Assembly: GCA_049115815.1 (NCBI GenBank)
Contig: JAGDZO010000012.1
Span: forward strand, 15,074-79,073
DNA from: Marinoscillum sp049115815
GTDB taxonomy: Bacteria > Bacteroidota > Bacteroidia > Cytophagales > Cyclobacteriaceae
Direction: 5' to 3'
Length of the DNA: 64,000 nucleotides
The position numbers were made by a program, and so were the translations under genes. The notes below the pieces were generated by a model. It made no database searches. It saw nothing but the letters and a program-made list of their open reading frames with translations, and was not told where the DNA came from. Positions 62,537 to 64,000 of the stretch are shown piece after piece (within the stretch, counting starts at the first letter, position 1; each line of letters begins with the position of its first letter).

Positions 62537-62544
62537 TAAGTTTG
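62537..62544 (+). promoter_or_regulatory. Possible -7 element for the deoxynucleoside kinase
   Basis: TAAGTTTG fits TAnnTTTG and ends just four bases before the ATG. If active, the message would be nearly leaderless. Confidence 0.35.
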
Positions 62545-62548
62545 CTAC

Positions 62549-63166
62549 ATGTATTTAGCCATCTGCGGAAATATCGGCTCAGGGAAAACCACCTTGGCCA
62601 AAAAGTTAGGAGACCATTATGGTTGGGATGTAGAATTTGAATCGGTTGATCACAATCCCTATCTGGCAGATTTCTATGAAGATATGGAGAAATGGTCTTT
62701 TCACCTTCAGGTTTACTTTTTAAATAGCCGTTTTGGTCAGGTCAAAAAAATTCAGGAAAGCGCTAAGTCAACTATTCAGGATAGAACGATTTATGAAGAT
62801 GCCTACATATTTGCGGCCAATCTCAGGAAATCCAATTTCCTGAATGAGCGTGACTATGGCACTTATTTGACATTGTTCAATTCAATGATTCAGCATGTAA
62901 ACCCACCAGATTTGCTGGTGTATCTTAAAGCTGATATGCCAAAACTCGTCAGTCAGATACAAAAGAGAGGGCGTGAATATGAGAATGCTATCAGGTTGGA
63001 CTATCTCAAAAATCTCGACGCACACTATACCGAATGGATCGAAAATTATGATCTAGGAAAGCTGCTAGTCGTTGATGTCAATAACATGGACTTTGTTGCT
63101 AACCCAGAGGATTTCTCTTCCATCGTTGAGCGTATCGATGCTCAGGTTCATGGTTTGTTCAATTAA
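62549..63166 (+). CDS. Deoxynucleoside kinase
   Basis: 205 residues of the dNK family. P-loop GNIGSGKTT (7-15), the QDRTIYEDAYIFA motif (ERS-type) and the lid RGREYE are present. It phosphorylates deoxynucleosides, probably dAdo/dGuo, in salvage. It lies after the susD terminator with its own possible promoter. Confidence 0.9.
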   Translation: MYLAICGNIGSGKTTLAKKLGDHYGWDVEFESVDHNPYLADFYEDMEKWSFHLQVYFLNSRFGQVKKIQESAKSTIQDRTIYEDAYIFAANLRKSNFLNERDYGTYLTLFNSMIQHVNPPDLLVYLKADMPKLVSQIQKRGREYENAIRLDYLKNLDAHYTEWIENYDLGKLLVVDVNNMDFVANPEDFSSIVERIDAQVHGLFN

Positions 63167-63629
63167 TTAGCTTTTGGCTTTTGGCTTTTGGGATGAACTG
63201 GAATGTAAATGTAAGGTTGCGCTTTAGCCATGCATTTTTGCTTGCTTTTAACACAGCTGGTTAATTAGGTGACTCTAATTTAGGAGAATACCCAGTTCTA
63301 TACTGACTAACCTATACAGTCAATCCTTAGGAGTCTAGGTATCAATATATCCCAGAATTGAGCCAAGATGCCTGCATGGGCGTTGGGGAATTAGATATTT
63401 AGGAAATTAGACTTTGAAGTTTAGGGATTCCTTTGTGAGAAGGTGGTCAAATAAGGCTCAATGGACTATTCATTGATCTGACTATTATGCCTATGAAATG
63501 ACCCTATTAGTGTAATGTCAAAAACTGGAAGTAGTAATCGGCATACTACTTCCAATTCTCAATTATTCATTATCAACTCTCCATTAATGACGGTATTCAC
63601 CCTTCGATAAACTCAGGGTGACTTATCGA
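63167..63629. other. 463-bp intergenic region with repeat pieces
   Basis: No gene. It has three near-tandem CTTTTGG units (63171-63192), the motif TTAGGAGTCTAGGTATC (63327-63343) shared with 47828-47844, a low-complexity stretch near 63553-63592 like the end of the methyltransferase gene, and a hairpin TCACCCT/AGGGTGA (63597-63621) at the end of the next gene. That hairpin lacks a clear T run, so it is a doubtful terminator. Confidence 0.5.
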
Positions 63630-64000
63630 TTAATGTCTTACGAACACTTTGTAAGTCACCACTGTGCCTACTCCTTCGATCGTGTCTACAAAGTTGAGTA
63701 GGTAGACTCCACTTGGTACATCTCTTACATCGATGCTGATTTCTCCATTGTAACCCGGAGTGACTGCTTGCTCGTACATCGTCTGGCCACTCAAGTCTAC
63801 CAGACGCATCACTACACCTTTGGCTAGCATCTTCGCATAAGTGATATGCATGTCCTTGTCGGATGGGTTTGGATATACACTCAGATCTTTGAAGTACTTC
63901 CTAAAGAAGCCTAGCTCAGCGATCTTTTCTACCACAATACCCTCTTCTGTCACTGTCGCTTCTAGGCTGAAGCTGTTTTTCTCTTTGCCATCCGCTCCTA
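63630..64000 (-). CDS. T9SS-secreted protein, C-terminal end (partial)
   Basis: Runs off the right edge; the visible part reads from ...GADGKEKNSFSLEATVTEEG to the stop. It is a type IX sorting domain: LSVYPNPSDKDM, LVDLSGQTMYEQ, VPSGVYLLNFVD, ending KVFVRH. The approach to the domain (LEATVTEEGIVVEKIAELGF) closely resembles the same stretch of the giant protein (LEATITEDGIAVERIETLGF), so the two share a common C-terminal module. Nothing can be said of the remaining domains. Confidence 0.85.
   Translation of the reverse strand, partial: GADGKEKNSFSLEATVTEEGIVVEKIAELGFFRKYFKDLSVYPNPSDKDMHITYAKMLAKGVVMRLVDLSGQTMYEQAVTPGYNGEISIDVRDVPSGVYLLNFVDTIEGVGTVVTYKVFVRH

Noticed and set aside
63171..63192. 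Short CTTTTGG tandem repeat
   Set aside because: Three short units only; probably simple slippage.
63597..63621. TCACCCT/AGGGTGA hairpin as a terminator
   Set aside because: No T run after it on the gene strand; resembles a dispersed repeat.
1..64000. tRNA, rRNA, riboswitches
   Set aside because: None recognised by eye; a covariance-model scan would be needed to exclude them.

Overview
The window is a chromosomal stretch of a Bacteroidota bacterium, most likely a marine Cytophagales member (Reichenbachiella/Fulvivirga-like). The evidence is a SusC/SusD pair, Por/type IX secretion (T9SS) C-terminal sorting domains on at least three proteins, a GH3-like gene behind lptB, a DUF5723 outer-membrane protein, almost no Shine-Dalgarno sequences, and several Bacteroidota-type promoter cores of the form TAnnTTTG. 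The genus guess is inference.

Layout. 0-1 kb: feoB edge, feoA and an orphan NarL-type regulator (minus). 1.1-7.5 kb: fumC, a SPOR-type secreted protein, map, a ClC channel, a 420-bp AT-rich gap with two perfect inverted DnaA boxes (possible oriC), and two thioredoxin-like genes. 7.5-9.3 kb (minus): SRPBCC protein, DUF1761 protein, mazG. 9.4-16.1 kb: a small Cys-rich membrane protein, glmM, a NUDIX hydrolase (minus), cysteine desulfurase coupled to a T9SS peptidoglycan amidase, recQ. 16.2-18.5 kb (minus): hemH, a VTT membrane protein, an unknown. 18.7-22.9 kb: recJ-lptB-GH3 operon. 22.9-30.7 kb: rluD, a PLP deaminase-like gene, a lipoprotein/DUF5723 pair, radA, and an AAA/DUF4143 ATPase preceded by two 28-bp direct repeats. 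31-38.5 kb: beta-barrel protein, pheA, glyA-tatC-rpiB, a polytopic GT-C-like protein, rbfA and an FtsX-type permease.

38.5-50 kb is accessory-like. It holds a lipoprotein gene broken by one in-frame stop, a SNF2 helicase, and an aspartyl protease with a PDZ domain. Next comes a compact type III polyketide synthase locus (FAD oxidoreductase, UbiA prenyltransferase, type III PKS, methyltransferase) that probably makes a membrane phenolic or quinone lipid. Then a RAYT transposase lies exactly between inverted REP elements, in a cluster of other hairpin repeats.

50-64 kb is a surface module. A 2560-residue T9SS protein carries five near-identical 105-aa repeats, three FN3+LamG units, an LRR and a sorting domain. 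It is divergent from a SusC/SusD pair, with a perfect dyad between them. A deoxynucleoside kinase follows, and the 3' end of another T9SS protein runs off the right edge.

No rRNA, tRNA or CRISPR array was recognised by eye. Most of the window is housekeeping. The strongest candidates for something new are the type III PKS locus, the REP/RAYT architecture, the possible origin, and the repeat-built giant surface protein.
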